Assembly (NCBI RefSeq): GCF_017329615.1
Contig: NZ_JAFMTW010000003.1
Span: forward strand, 97,971-161,970
DNA length: 64,000 bases
Reading direction: 5' to 3'
Origin: Alicyclobacillus suci
GTDB taxonomy: Bacteria; Bacillota; Bacilli; Alicyclobacillales; Alicyclobacillaceae
The position numbers and the translations under genes were made by a program. Positions 1 to 9,100 of this stretch are shown one piece after another (position 1 is the stretch's first letter; every line of letters starts with the position of its first letter). Under the pieces are notes generated by a model. That model searched no databases. It was not told where the DNA came from and saw nothing but the letters and a program-made list of their open reading frames with translations.

Positions 1-723
1 CACCTCAAGCACCGTGCCGTTCACCTCTTGGCTGTCCGGATGACAAAGCCAAGTCACTGCCCGAGCAATATCCTCGCCCACTGGCGGACGTAGCCCTTCT
101 TCTGTCAGCTCTCCTGCGACGTCTTCAAACATTTTCATTTTGTCGCCGCCGCGGATATCGCCTGGACAAACCATATTCGCCGTAATCCCATACGCCCGCT
201 CTTCTCTCGCAACTGATCTCGTGAGCGCCGCCAACCCGGCTTTTGCTGCCGCGTATGCAGCGCGAAAGCGCCAACCGCGTGCCTCCCCCGCGCCGTCGTA
301 GCCGACAGTTATGAGGCGACCGAAGCGGCGGCTACGCATATCGTGAATGAGCTCTGTGTACAGCCAAAAGAAGTTCGTGAGATTTCCATGCATCATCCGC
401 TGCCACATATCCTCATCATAATCTGCGAGCGGTTTCCGCTCGAACACAAACGGGCCAAAGTTGTGAACCAGTGCATCAATCGAGGCAAATTGCGCTTTTG
501 CCGCAGTTATCGCCTGAAGAACGGAAGTTCTATCAAACAAGTCACAGTGGATGGCGAATGCGCTTCCCCCTTCGCGCTGCACCTGCTCGACCAGTTGCCT
601 GGCTTCCTCTGCACTCTCGCCGTATGTAAACGAGACGTTCCAACCTGCTCTCGCCAAGGACAACACCATGGCGTGCCCGAGTCCCTTGCCAGCGGACGTC
701 ACAAACGCGGTTTTTGCAGACAT
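1..723 (-). CDS. SDR family oxidoreductase (3' end outside window)
   Basis: This is an NAD(P)-dependent short-chain dehydrogenase/reductase of the FabG-like type. The translation opens with MSAKTAFVTSAGKGLGHAM, whose Gly-rich cofactor motif is at about residues 9-16. An NFGP segment replaces the usual NNAG. The catalytic Tyr and Lys are seen as YAAAK, and the later NMVCPGDI segment is typical of the family. The ATG at 723 follows a strong AAAGGAGG ribosome site. The reading frame is open to base 1, so 241 codons are visible and only a short C-terminal end should be missing. The substrate cannot be told from sequence. Confidence 0.9.
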   Translation of the reverse strand, partial: MSAKTAFVTSAGKGLGHAMVLSLARAGWNVSFTYGESAEEARQLVEQVQREGGSAFAIHCDLFDRTSVLQAITAAKAQFASIDALVHNFGPFVFERKPLADYDEDMWQRMMHGNLTNFFWLYTELIHDMRSRRFGRLITVGYDGAGEARGWRFRAAYAAAKAGLAALTRSVAREERAYGITANMVCPGDIRGGDKMKMFEDVAGELTEEGLRPPVGEDIARAVTWLCHPDSQEVNGTVLEV

Positions 724-761
724 GGCTTGTCCTCCTTTCAGCATCGAAGCGCCGCAACTGT

Positions 762-796
762 GAGGGATACGCGGCAAAGCAAACCGCCTATCCCTC
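762..796. repeat. intergenic hairpin downstream of the 101-aa gene
   Basis: A 13-bp inverted repeat with one mismatch (arms 762-774 and 784-796) and a 9-base loop lies between two minus-strand genes. It has no T-run on either strand. It may be a processing or partial termination site rather than a classical terminator. Confidence 0.4.
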
Positions 797-817
797 CAGC
801 GCATGCGCCACGAACCT

Positions 818-1123
818 TTACCAGTACGGGCCCCAGCCCCAGCCCCACACCCAAGGGCTCAACGCGAGCGCAGCGGCAAACGGAATGAAGAACAGTGGCC
901 AAAAAACTTCTTCGGCGTCTACATTCTTCCCGCCAACCGAGTCGAGTGTCTTCACAGACAGTTTCTCGGAAGCGCTAACGGTCCTGCCGCCGCCTTGGTA
1001 TAAGCGCAAATACATTCCATTCTGGTCGACATGGTGCAAAATACCGCGGTGAACGCCATAAACCGAATGGACAACCACCGGTCGACCGATGTGTTTCATC
1101 GCCAAAGCACGAATGTTTGCCAA
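818..1123 (-). CDS. conserved-looking hypothetical protein, 101 aa
   Basis: I do not recognise this gene as a named family. The N-terminal half has alternating hydrophobic residues and glycines (GRPVVVHSVYGVHRGILHHV) that resemble a small beta-barrel. Residues near 75-90 form a hydrophobic stretch, and the C-terminus is rich in Trp and Gly (WVWGWGWGPYW). The start is a TTG preceded by a purine-rich GGGGGGAAG. An ATG lies eight codons later. The tail could be membrane-associated or surface-exposed. It precedes the SDR gene on the same strand. Confidence 0.6.
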   Translation of the reverse strand: MANIRALAMKHIGRPVVVHSVYGVHRGILHHVDQNGMYLRLYQGGGRTVSASEKLSVKTLDSVGGKNVDAEEVFWPLFFIPFAAALALSPWVWGWGWGPYW

Positions 1124-1134
1124 CCTTACTTCCC

Positions 1135-1169
1135 CCCTCGCGCGTTTGCTTTACTCTATGGCGCGAGGG
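1135..1169 (-). promoter_or_regulatory. hairpin overlapping the ribosome site of the 101-aa gene
   Basis: A perfect 9-bp inverted repeat (arms 1135-1143 and 1161-1169, 17-base loop) ends inside the purine-rich ribosome-binding stretch just upstream of the TTG at 1123. Pairing would partly mask that stretch. A regulatory role is inferred only. Confidence 0.35.
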
Positions 1170-1206
1170 AAAAAACGAATGGACGGATGCCTGCCCACCA
1201 AAGAAA

Positions 1207-1755
1207 CTAGGCAGTATACTCTACGATTTCGACCGATTGAATGTGCACCGGATCGACAGGTTGACTCGGCTCGCCCATCGCGCCGCGCTGAACAGGCTGC
1301 GAGGCAATCGCCATCACGGTGTCCATCCCGGAGGTCACGCGACCAAACACAGTGTAATTCGGCTGCTGATTCAAGTTGCGACTCATCTCACCAGTGCATA
1401 CGAAAAATTGCGATCCGTTCGTGTTTGGACCAGCATTTGCCATGGCGACCACACCTGGCTCATAGGGCAGGGCCGGGGGCAATTCGTCCGCGAATCGGTA
1501 CCCTGGACCGCCGCGACCGGTACCTGTCGGGTCTCCACCCTGAATCATAAATTCACGAATGACGCGATGGAAAATCACGTCGTCATAGTAGCCGTCGCGC
1601 GCGAGAAAGACGAAGTTATTGACGGTTTTCGGCGCTTCATTCGCCAGCAGTTCAATCGTAAACTCGCCAAGCCCCGTATGGACAATCGCCTCGTATCGGG
1701 CGCCTTTAATCAATTGCATCTCTGGTTCGTGCTGATACTGCTTATTCGCTGCCAT
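1207..1755 (-). CDS. ppiB: peptidyl-prolyl cis-trans isomerase, cyclophilin type
   Basis: Cyclophilins isomerise X-Pro peptide bonds during protein folding. The 182-residue product has the family signature FHRVIREFMIQGGDPTGTG, with the catalytic Arg in FHR. It also has the active-site segment MANAGPNTNGSQFFV. No signal peptide is present, so a cytoplasmic location is expected. A GAGGTGACC ribosome site precedes the ATG at 1755. Length and motifs match bacterial PpiB enzymes, with a slightly extended N-terminus. Confidence 0.93.
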   Translation of the reverse strand: MAANKQYQHEPEMQLIKGARYEAIVHTGLGEFTIELLANEAPKTVNNFVFLARDGYYDDVIFHRVIREFMIQGGDPTGTGRGGPGYRFADELPPALPYEPGVVAMANAGPNTNGSQFFVCTGEMSRNLNQQPNYTVFGRVTSGMDTVMAIASQPVQRGAMGEPSQPVDPVHIQSVEIVEYTA

Positions 1756-1889
1756 CTGGTCACCTCATCAAAAATACTGCCGCGCTTGAGTGCGTAGGCT
1801 CAGTGCCCATAGCTTACCACACGTGCGATAGTAACCAAAGTTCGTGGAGCTGATTCGTTCAGCCATCGCAAGAAGTGTCCCCATGGACA

Positions 1890-1919
1890 TTGCATACACT
1901 TCCTTTATTTCAGTAGAAT
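1890..1919 (+). promoter_or_regulatory. sigma-A-like promoter of the aldo/keto reductase gene
   Basis: TTGCAT at 1890-1895 and TAGAAT at 1914-1919 are separated by 18 bases. The predicted start of transcription is about 15 bases upstream of the ATG at 1941. The match is read by eye. Confidence 0.45.
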
Positions 1920-1940
1920 ACCCTTGGAGGTGTCGATGAC

Positions 1941-2894
1941 ATGGAGTATCGCAGACTTGGTAAAAGTGGTCTTAAAGTTTCGGAAATTGCACTCGGCAGC
2001 TGGCTTACATATGGGACAGTGACCGAGAAGGAACGGGCCATCGCATGTGTCAAACAGGCGTATGAACTCGGTATCAACCACTTCGATTGCGCAAACGTGT
2101 ACGGTGCACAACCGCACGCCGCTGAAGAAGTGATGCAAGAAGCACTGAAACCGTATGCGCGCGACAGCTACGTCATCACGACGAAAGCTTTCTGGCCCGT
2201 CGGCGACGGTCCCAACGACAGAGGCCTGAGCCGTAAGCACATCATGGCCCAGGTGGAAAAAAGCCTCAAGGCACTCGGCGTCGACTACATCGACATCTTC
2301 TACTTTCATCGCTTTGACCCGGACACAGACCTCGAAGAGAGCCTGCGCGCACTCGATGACCTCATCACGCAGGGGAAAGTGCTCTATGGGGGCCTTAGTG
2401 AATGGCCAGCCGATAAAATTGCGGCCGGCGTGTCGCTTCAAAAAGAGCTTCAACTGCATAAATTTGCAGCGAGCCAGCCGATTTACAATATGTTCGAGCG
2501 ATATATCGAGCAAGCAGTCATTCCCATCTGCGAGGACGCAGGCATTGGACAAGTGGTCTTTTCGCCGCTCGCACAAGGCGTGCTGACCGGAAAATACCGC
2601 AAAGGTGCACAAGCGCCAGAAGGTTCCCGCGCTGCCACCCCCGGTGTGAATCGCTTCCTGGAAGGCAGACTCACGGAAGACGTCCTCGACAAAGTGGAAC
2701 AATTGTCCGCCATCGCCACGAAGGCAGAACTCAGCCTGCCACAACTGGCACTTGCATGGGTGCTCCGGCAGCCCAATGTGGCCAGCGCATTAATTGGCGC
2801 AAGCCGTCCTGAGCAGGTCGTCGAAAACGTGAAGGCTTCCGGCATCACGCTCAACGAAGACATCTTACATGACATTGAGGCCGTCCTCGCGTAA
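1941..2894 (+). CDS. aldo/keto reductase
   Basis: This is an NADPH-dependent aldo/keto reductase with a TIM-barrel fold, 317 residues long, resembling the Kv-channel beta-subunit/YghZ branch. Tetrad residues are visible: Asp and Tyr in DCANVYG (about 49-55), Lys in ITTKAF, and His in FYFHRFD. The C-terminal cofactor region LIGASRPEQVVENV is also typical. GGAGGTG precedes the ATG. It is followed by moeA on the same strand after a gap of about 80 bases. The physiological substrate is unknown. Confidence 0.92.
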   Translation: MEYRRLGKSGLKVSEIALGSWLTYGTVTEKERAIACVKQAYELGINHFDCANVYGAQPHAAEEVMQEALKPYARDSYVITTKAFWPVGDGPNDRGLSRKHIMAQVEKSLKALGVDYIDIFYFHRFDPDTDLEESLRALDDLITQGKVLYGGLSEWPADKIAAGVSLQKELQLHKFAASQPIYNMFERYIEQAVIPICEDAGIGQVVFSPLAQGVLTGKYRKGAQAPEGSRAATPGVNRFLEGRLTEDVLDKVEQLSAIATKAELSLPQLALAWVLRQPNVASALIGASRPEQVVENVKASGITLNEDILHDIEAVLA

Positions 2895-2976
2895 TTTGCG
2901 ACGAGTCTACCCAGGCGCCGGCGAGTCGGCGCCTGTTCTATTTTCTACTTCTACAGATATATTGGGGGCAATTCGG

Positions 2977-4215
2977 GTGAGATCAATTTGTACATACGAC
3001 GAAGCACTGGATATCGCCATCCATCTCGCTACACCCCACCGCATCATCGAGCGGAATGTGTGGACGAAGGCACCGAACACAGCGATGCTCGCCGACGATG
3101 TTCACGCGGCGATTGACCTACCTCCGTTCGCACGCGCGATGATGGACGGCTTTGCCGTTCACCACTCTGACATTTTGGGCACGCAACCGTTACAGGTGAT
3201 TGCCGATGTCCATGCGGGCGAACAGCCGAAGACGCCAGTCTCTCCTGGCACGGCTGTGCAAATTCGCACCGGCGCACCGGTTCCGGAAAATACCGCAGCC
3301 GTCGTCCGCAAAGAATGGACAGAATGGATGGATGACCATACTATCCGGCTCCTACGGCCTGTCTCTGCTGGCGAATCAATTCAACCCTGCGGTCAGGATA
3401 CCGCTCAAGGTGCAGTGCTTTTATCGCGGGGCGTGCAAATCGACGGCCAGACGACGGCCGTACTACGCGCAGCCGGCGTCACCAGTATCCCTATCTACGC
3501 ACCTGTGCGCGTCGGAATTGTCAGCACTGGTAGCGAACTCGTCACAGACCCGACAAAGCCACTCCGTGCAGCACAAGTGTATGCCGCCAGCGACGCTTTT
3601 CTGCAATCCACACTGGAGGCACTGGGCGCACAGGTGGTCGATATTTCGTACGTCGATGACCATCCCGAACGCATTGAACAAGTAGCGACCCGGTTCATCG
3701 CAGATGGCGTCGACTATGTCCTACTCACTGGAGGTGCCTCCGTCGGTGACACGGACTATGCCACAAGTGTCATCCGCAAATTGTGCGGCACAGACCAGTT
3801 GCCCATCGAACGCGTGTGGATGCGACCCGGGTCACCATTCCTGGCGGGAAGAGCGGGACGGACTACAGTGTTTGGCTTATCCGGCAACCCTGCCGCTTGC
3901 TTTGTCCAGTTTCACGTTCTCGTCCTCCCAGCCATTCGCCGTTCACTAGGCATCAATACGACGATGTTCGCGCAAGAGGCGGTACTAACACAATCCATTC
4001 GCCTAAAACCCATTAAACACGTCCGCTTTTATCGCGCGACGGCCAGCGTTGACGGCGTTCACGTACGCGTAGAACCTCAAGTAGGTCAATCGTCCGGCCT
4101 GGTGACAGGACTCGCCTATGTCAACGCCATCATCCGACTCGATGAACAAGTGTACGAAGCAGGTGATACCGTGTCCATTCAGTTGACACGTACAACGACT
4201 GGGCGTCTGTTCTAA
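2977..4215 (+). CDS. moeA: molybdopterin molybdenumtransferase
   Basis: MoeA inserts molybdate into adenylylated molybdopterin to finish molybdenum cofactor synthesis. Family segments are MMDGFAVHHSD near residue 50, VSTGSELV, the TGGASVGDTDY loop and VFGLSGNPAACFVQF. I chose the GTG at 2977, preceded by GGGG, because it gives 412 residues, close to the family norm. The open frame upstream of it overlaps the preceding reductase. The stop overlaps that of the convergent ATP-grasp gene by 4 bases. No other Moco gene is in this window. Confidence 0.92.
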   Translation: MRSICTYDEALDIAIHLATPHRIIERNVWTKAPNTAMLADDVHAAIDLPPFARAMMDGFAVHHSDILGTQPLQVIADVHAGEQPKTPVSPGTAVQIRTGAPVPENTAAVVRKEWTEWMDDHTIRLLRPVSAGESIQPCGQDTAQGAVLLSRGVQIDGQTTAVLRAAGVTSIPIYAPVRVGIVSTGSELVTDPTKPLRAAQVYAASDAFLQSTLEALGAQVVDISYVDDHPERIEQVATRFIADGVDYVLLTGGASVGDTDYATSVIRKLCGTDQLPIERVWMRPGSPFLAGRAGRTTVFGLSGNPAACFVQFHVLVLPAIRRSLGINTTMFAQEAVLTQSIRLKPIKHVRFYRATASVDGVHVRVEPQVGQSSGLVTGLAYVNAIIRLDEQVYEAGDTVSIQLTRTTTGRLF

Positions 4216-5000
4216 GCGTGCTTCGCCTTGCGCGCACGCTCGTACACGCCAAAGCGATACTGAATACGTTTGTAAAGCGCGAGATTCTTCTTGTTGCGCG
4301 CGAACAGCGCATGACTGGGCGCCGTATTTTGTTCAAGCAACCAGATGCGACCGGACGAGCTAATCGCCACATCAAAACCTAATTCGCGATAGCGTTGATA
4401 GGTGTCAAAGTGCCGTGCAAAAAGATAGCCTAAGCGCTCGAGTTCTGTGACGGTTCGCTTGACTTTCGCAGGTGTCCAGCCAAGGGCCATTTGTAGTGCA
4501 CTATCCACATCCATCACCCGGCCGCCGCTGAGCGCCGTGTTCGTCACCACGCTATTCCCCCCAGCAATCTTGGCAATCATGCCAGAATAACGCCACCGCC
4601 CGCCTGGTTTTTCGCGCTGCATCATCACGCGAATATCCATCGGACGACCCCCTATCTTGGCAAGCTGGATACCCTGCTGCACAATATACATTTTTCCATC
4701 ACGCAAATTATCGATATATTTCGCAGCAGATTTCACATTTGGAAACTTCCGTTGTTTCCGAACGGTGTGTTGTACCACAATTGATTTCCCGTCATACCAC
4801 GCCTTCATAATCCCCTTTCCCTGACTTCCAGCGACCGGTTTGACATAAACCATTTTGTATTTGCCAAGGAGTGCCCCAAAGTTCTCTACCGTATATTTTT
4901 TCGTCTCTGGCAAAAACTTTGCTATCTGTTCATTTCTCCGAAAGAATTGATACAACAACCATTTGCCCATTTCAGGCTTGCGCTCGGGCATCCCAATCAT
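4212..5000 (-). CDS. YheC/YheD family ATP-grasp protein
   Basis: The 262-residue product matches the YheC/YheD family, whose Bacillus members are associated with the endospore coat. ATP-grasp features are visible: VYVKPVAGSQGKGIMK (nucleotide-binding loop, about 50-65), a basic beta-strand region, DIRVMMQR and the metal-binding segment WLLEQNTAPS near the end. It is shorter than full-length YheC/YheD proteins and consists almost only of the ATP-grasp domain. The ligated substrate is not known. It is divergent from galU. Confidence 0.8.
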   Translation of the reverse strand: MIGMPERKPEMGKWLLYQFFRRNEQIAKFLPETKKYTVENFGALLGKYKMVYVKPVAGSQGKGIMKAWYDGKSIVVQHTVRKQRKFPNVKSAAKYIDNLRDGKMYIVQQGIQLAKIGGRPMDIRVMMQREKPGGRWRYSGMIAKIAGGNSVVTNTALSGGRVMDVDSALQMALGWTPAKVKRTVTELERLGYLFARHFDTYQRYRELGFDVAISSSGRIWLLEQNTAPSHALFARNKKNLALYKRIQYRFGVYERARKAKHA

Positions 5001-5182
5001 CGACTCCTGTCCAAAGATTCTGATGTCATACTGTATGTTTGAACCAGTGACAGAGAAGGTGATAAATGTTCCGAATCGACACGTCGCCCGCCCGTTTCAT
5101 GCAGAAAGTTGTGGGAGCGTGTATAATCTTTTGTGATACGATACAATGAGCTCTCGACTGATACGTGCCAGGGGTGAATCAT

Positions 5183-6073
5183 ATGAAGGTACGCAAGGCG
5201 GTCATCCCGGCTGCCGGGTTTGGCACTCGCATGTTGCCAGCTACAAAAGCTGTGCCAAAAGAAATGCTCCCGATTTTAAATAAACCGTGTATCCAATACA
5301 TCGTCGAAGAAGCGGTTTATGCGGGAATTGAAGAAATTCTAATTATTACAGGCCGCGCCAAAAAGGCGATTGAAGACCATTTCGACAGATCGCCGGAATT
5401 GGAACTTCACCTAGAGCAAAGCCGTAAAGCAAATATGTTGACGGAAGTGAAGGCGATTTCTGATCTGGTGGACATCCACTACACTCGCCAGAAAACGCCG
5501 CTAGGCCTTGGGCATGCCATTCTCTGCGCAAAGTCCTTTGTGGGACAAGAACCGTTTGCAGTGCTGCTCGGCGACGATATCATCCAGTCCAGTTCGCCGG
5601 TCACTCGGCAACTGATGCAACATTATGAGGATGCAGAGCGAGCGTTACTCGGCATCCAGCCCGTTCCACAAAAAGACGTGTCCAAGTACGGCATCGTCGA
5701 ATCTGGCCCTGCCTCGACGAAACCAGGTGTGGTGCCAGTGCAGCGCGTGATTGAAAAGCCGAGCGCCGATGAGGCCCCATCCAACTTGGCAGTGCTCGGT
5801 CGCTACATCTTGCCTGCCTCAATTTTTGACGCACTCGAAGAGACGCCGCTCGGACATGGAGGCGAACTCCAACTCACCGACGCCATTCAACAATTGGCGG
5901 CAAAAGGACTCGTCGACGGCTTTCAATTTGAGGGTGTACGCCACGATATTGGCAATCTGGAGGGCTGGTTGCGCGCGAACTTGTCGTTTGGCTTGTCGGA
6001 ACCAAAGCTGGCCGACGCCATTCGCGGCTGGCTGACAGACGACCACCTAAAAAGTCAACTGGCTGCACTATAA
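5183..6073 (+). CDS. galU: UTP-glucose-1-phosphate uridylyltransferase
   Basis: GalU makes UDP-glucose from UTP and glucose-1-phosphate for cell-wall and polysaccharide glycosylation. The N-terminal nucleotide-binding signature PAAGFGTRMLPATKAVPKEM, the LGHAILCAK segment and a VIEKP active-site Lys are all present. The ATG at 5183 is chosen over an in-frame GTG 18 bases upstream, because AGGGGTGA sits at the right distance from the ATG. The product is 296 residues. It is monocistronic and ends at a strong terminator. Confidence 0.95.
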   Translation: MKVRKAVIPAAGFGTRMLPATKAVPKEMLPILNKPCIQYIVEEAVYAGIEEILIITGRAKKAIEDHFDRSPELELHLEQSRKANMLTEVKAISDLVDIHYTRQKTPLGLGHAILCAKSFVGQEPFAVLLGDDIIQSSSPVTRQLMQHYEDAERALLGIQPVPQKDVSKYGIVESGPASTKPGVVPVQRVIEKPSADEAPSNLAVLGRYILPASIFDALEETPLGHGGELQLTDAIQQLAAKGLVDGFQFEGVRHDIGNLEGWLRANLSFGLSEPKLADAIRGWLTDDHLKSQLAAL

Positions 6074-6092
6074 CTATGTTCCGCATTTCATC

Positions 6093-6138
6093 AAAACGGC
6101 CCCGCTCACCTGTTTTCTCTGGTGAGTGGGGCCGTTTT
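6093..6138. terminator. bidirectional terminator between galU and addA
   Basis: An 18-bp stem with one G-T pair (arms 6093-6110 and 6121-6138) and a 10-base loop has A-rich and T-rich ends on both sides. It therefore serves the convergent galU and addA genes. Confidence 0.9.
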
Positions 6139-6143
6139 GCTTT

Positions 6144-9100
6144 CTATTCGCTTTGCTGGCGGTGGCGACGAAGTAACTCGACAAAAATGTCCGGAAGCGA
6201 CAGAGACTCCACTTCAAGCGCGATATTAGGCCGTACGAAGTAAAGAAACGCCTGAACGGGCTTCGCCTTTGTCAGCGGTCGGAGGGCCTCTAGGTAGGTA
6301 GCCACTTGCGCCTCGTACTCACGCTTAGCGGAGGTCACATTCGCGGCGTCCACGTGATCAGTTTTGTAGTCAATCACCAACCACCCATCCGCCTCCTCGA
6401 CCAAGCAGTCAATGACACCTTGTGCCACGATAGGGACGGTTCGCCGTCCGTTGTCGACAGGCACATCAATCCGGTGGAAAAAGGGCTGTTCCCGAAACAC
6501 TCGAAGGCCTTTTTGCATGCGCCGTCCCAGCGGCGACTGGAGAAAACTTGCCACCTGTGGGATGTTGAGTGCCGCAGCAATCTTCGCATCGATTTGCTTC
6601 TCCTCAAGCAAACGCTCGATTTCCTGCGCAATCGACGCAACGTCCCCGTCAATCGATATGCAAAACCGCTGCATAAACGCGTGGAACGCAATCCCTTCTT
6701 CCCGTGGTGTGACGGCGTTCGGGCGCACAAATGCCGGATCTTCGAGTAAAGAAGCAGCTGCCTGTCGTCTCCGAACTGGCGCATCCCCCATCAACGCGAC
6801 GTGAAGACGGCGCATATCCGTCGCAGATACTTTGCCGAATAACACATCGAGCGCGTGATCCGGCCGATCAACAATGCGAATCGTCGCCCGCTCGCGCGGC
6901 TGCTGTGCGATGCGCGCCACAATGGCGTCCCACGCCCACTCAGCCCCCTTGTCTACGTCCTGACGTTTTGGTTCACTGGCAGTCACCTGATTCATGTCGT
7001 AGACATAGAGTGCGAGATTCTCGGCCTCGGTCGCAAAGACGTGGCCATCCCAACTATCCGATTGCACCAATTGCTGCAAGGCAGTAGCCCGGGGATGGCG
7101 CAGCATAATCGGCAAAAGCCAATCCATAAACGACTTGGCACCGGTAAAGGCACCGGCGAGCAGTTGCTGTCGTTGCCCGCCATGCGCGTACACAGCCTTA
7201 TTCACCTGACGCGCGAGATTTTGTGTAGAGCCGACGACAATCAACCGCTCACGTGCGCGGGTAAACGCGACGTAGAGCACACGGGCTTCCTCGGCGAGCG
7301 TGCTGCGGCGTTCCGCGTGTGTCACAGCAATCGACGAAACCGTTCGCCAGCGCTGATGGGTGTGCGGGTCATACGCGACGGCGCCGATGCCCACGTCGCG
7401 ATTGACGTACAAAAGATCCTGCGTCAGACGAAACTGCTTACCTAAGTCAATGACGAACACCACCGGGTACTCAAGTCCCTTACTGCGGTGAATCGTCATC
7501 ACCTGCACCGCATCCGGCTCCGTGACGTTGGCAGCGCCCAAATCTAAATCGGCTTCATCTTCTCGCTGCCACTGTTGCAAAAACCCGTAGAGTCCCGCGA
7601 ATTTCGTCCGCTCGTCATAGGCGCGAGCCAAGTCGAGCAATTTTTGGACATTCGCCTTGCGAATCTTGCCACGCGACATACCGCGAACGTATCGCATGTA
7701 ATCCACATCTTCCATCACGCGGTACAGCGTGTCGACGACGCTCGACTGCCGCGCAAAGGTGCGCCAGGTCTCCAGTTGCTGCAAAAACGCCCGCGCCCGA
7801 TCAACGGAATCTGCATCGCGAATTCGTTTTTGCGATTCATCTAGCGCCTCATCATCAGGCCGTGCGATGCTACGCACGCCGTCCCAAAGCGTTCGTCGCG
7901 AACTGAGTCGCACGCGGGCCAGCATGTTTTCATCCCAACCGACAAACGGTGACCTCAATAACGTCACAAATTGCAAGTCGTCCCGCGGATTGTCGATCAC
8001 GCTCAAACACGCGATGAGCCACTGCACTTCTAACGCCTCAAAAAATCCAGTCGAGGTCGTCGCCGACACGGGAATGCCAGATGCTTGCAACACGTCGACC
8101 ACCGTATTTAACGCGTCGCGGCCAGACCTCAAAAGCACGGCGATGTCGCCAAACGCGAGTTTGCGGTTGGTGCCCGCCTTGTTATCCCAGACCTGGACGT
8201 CCTCCGCCTCCATCATTTCCCGAATCCGCTTGGCAACCACACGCGCCTCCCGCTCCAGCGCCGACACGTCGACGTCTTCAAACGGCTTCACACTTTCTTG
8301 CCTTGCCACATCCGTGTTATCCGCTTGCCCATTCTCTGAAAGCGCCGAGGAGCGGTCCAAGAAGTGCACTTCGACCAGTGGACTGGACGGATCTGCCGGC
8401 GGGTAAGCTGCCCCAACGACCATACGCGCCCGCTTGTCGTACGCAAACCCCGTCAACTCCGGACTGAACAATTGTCCAAAGACGAAATTAACGAAATGTA
8501 CAACGCCGTCACGGCTTCGATAGTTTTCGGTCAAATCAATCGCCAGGCCGCCATCCTCCGCCTGGTAGCGCCCATAGCGATGGAGAAATAGGCCCGGCTC
8601 CGCCATTCGGAAGCGATAGATACTCTGCTTGACGTCGCCCACGGCAAACAGGTTATCCTGGTCGAGCGTGGCGAGATCGACAATCGCATCCTGAATCGGA
8701 CTGGTATCCTGGTATTCGTCGACGAACACGTGACGGTAATTCTCCTGCAACCGATACAGCGCGCCAGATTGTTCGTCCGCCAAGGCAGTGAAGGCCAGAT
8801 GCTCCAAGTCCTGAAAGTCAATCACGCCCTCCGCCTGCTTGCGCCGCCTCATTTCCGCTATGACAGCTTGTACAAGTTGACATAGCGTCTGAATATGTGG
8901 CGACAACAGGACAAGATCTTGAGATAAGCCTTCGACGCCCCGCGCAAGGACGGGCACAATGACTTTCATACTCTCTATTCCCTCGTCGCGCAAGGCTTTG
9001 ATTTGCTGTAACTCCGGCCCTTTATAAGAACTGCGCGGGGATTTCAACGCCGTAAACCGTGAGATGGCCGCCGCTAGTTCGTCAAAGTCGATTGTCCCTG

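Noticed and set aside
1117..1797. 226-codon plus-strand frame opposite the cyclophilin gene
   Set aside because: Antisense shadow of a recognisable cyclophilin.
1905..2744. 279-codon minus-strand frame opposite the aldo/keto reductase
   Set aside because: Antisense shadow; the reductase has its full tetrad and ribosome site.
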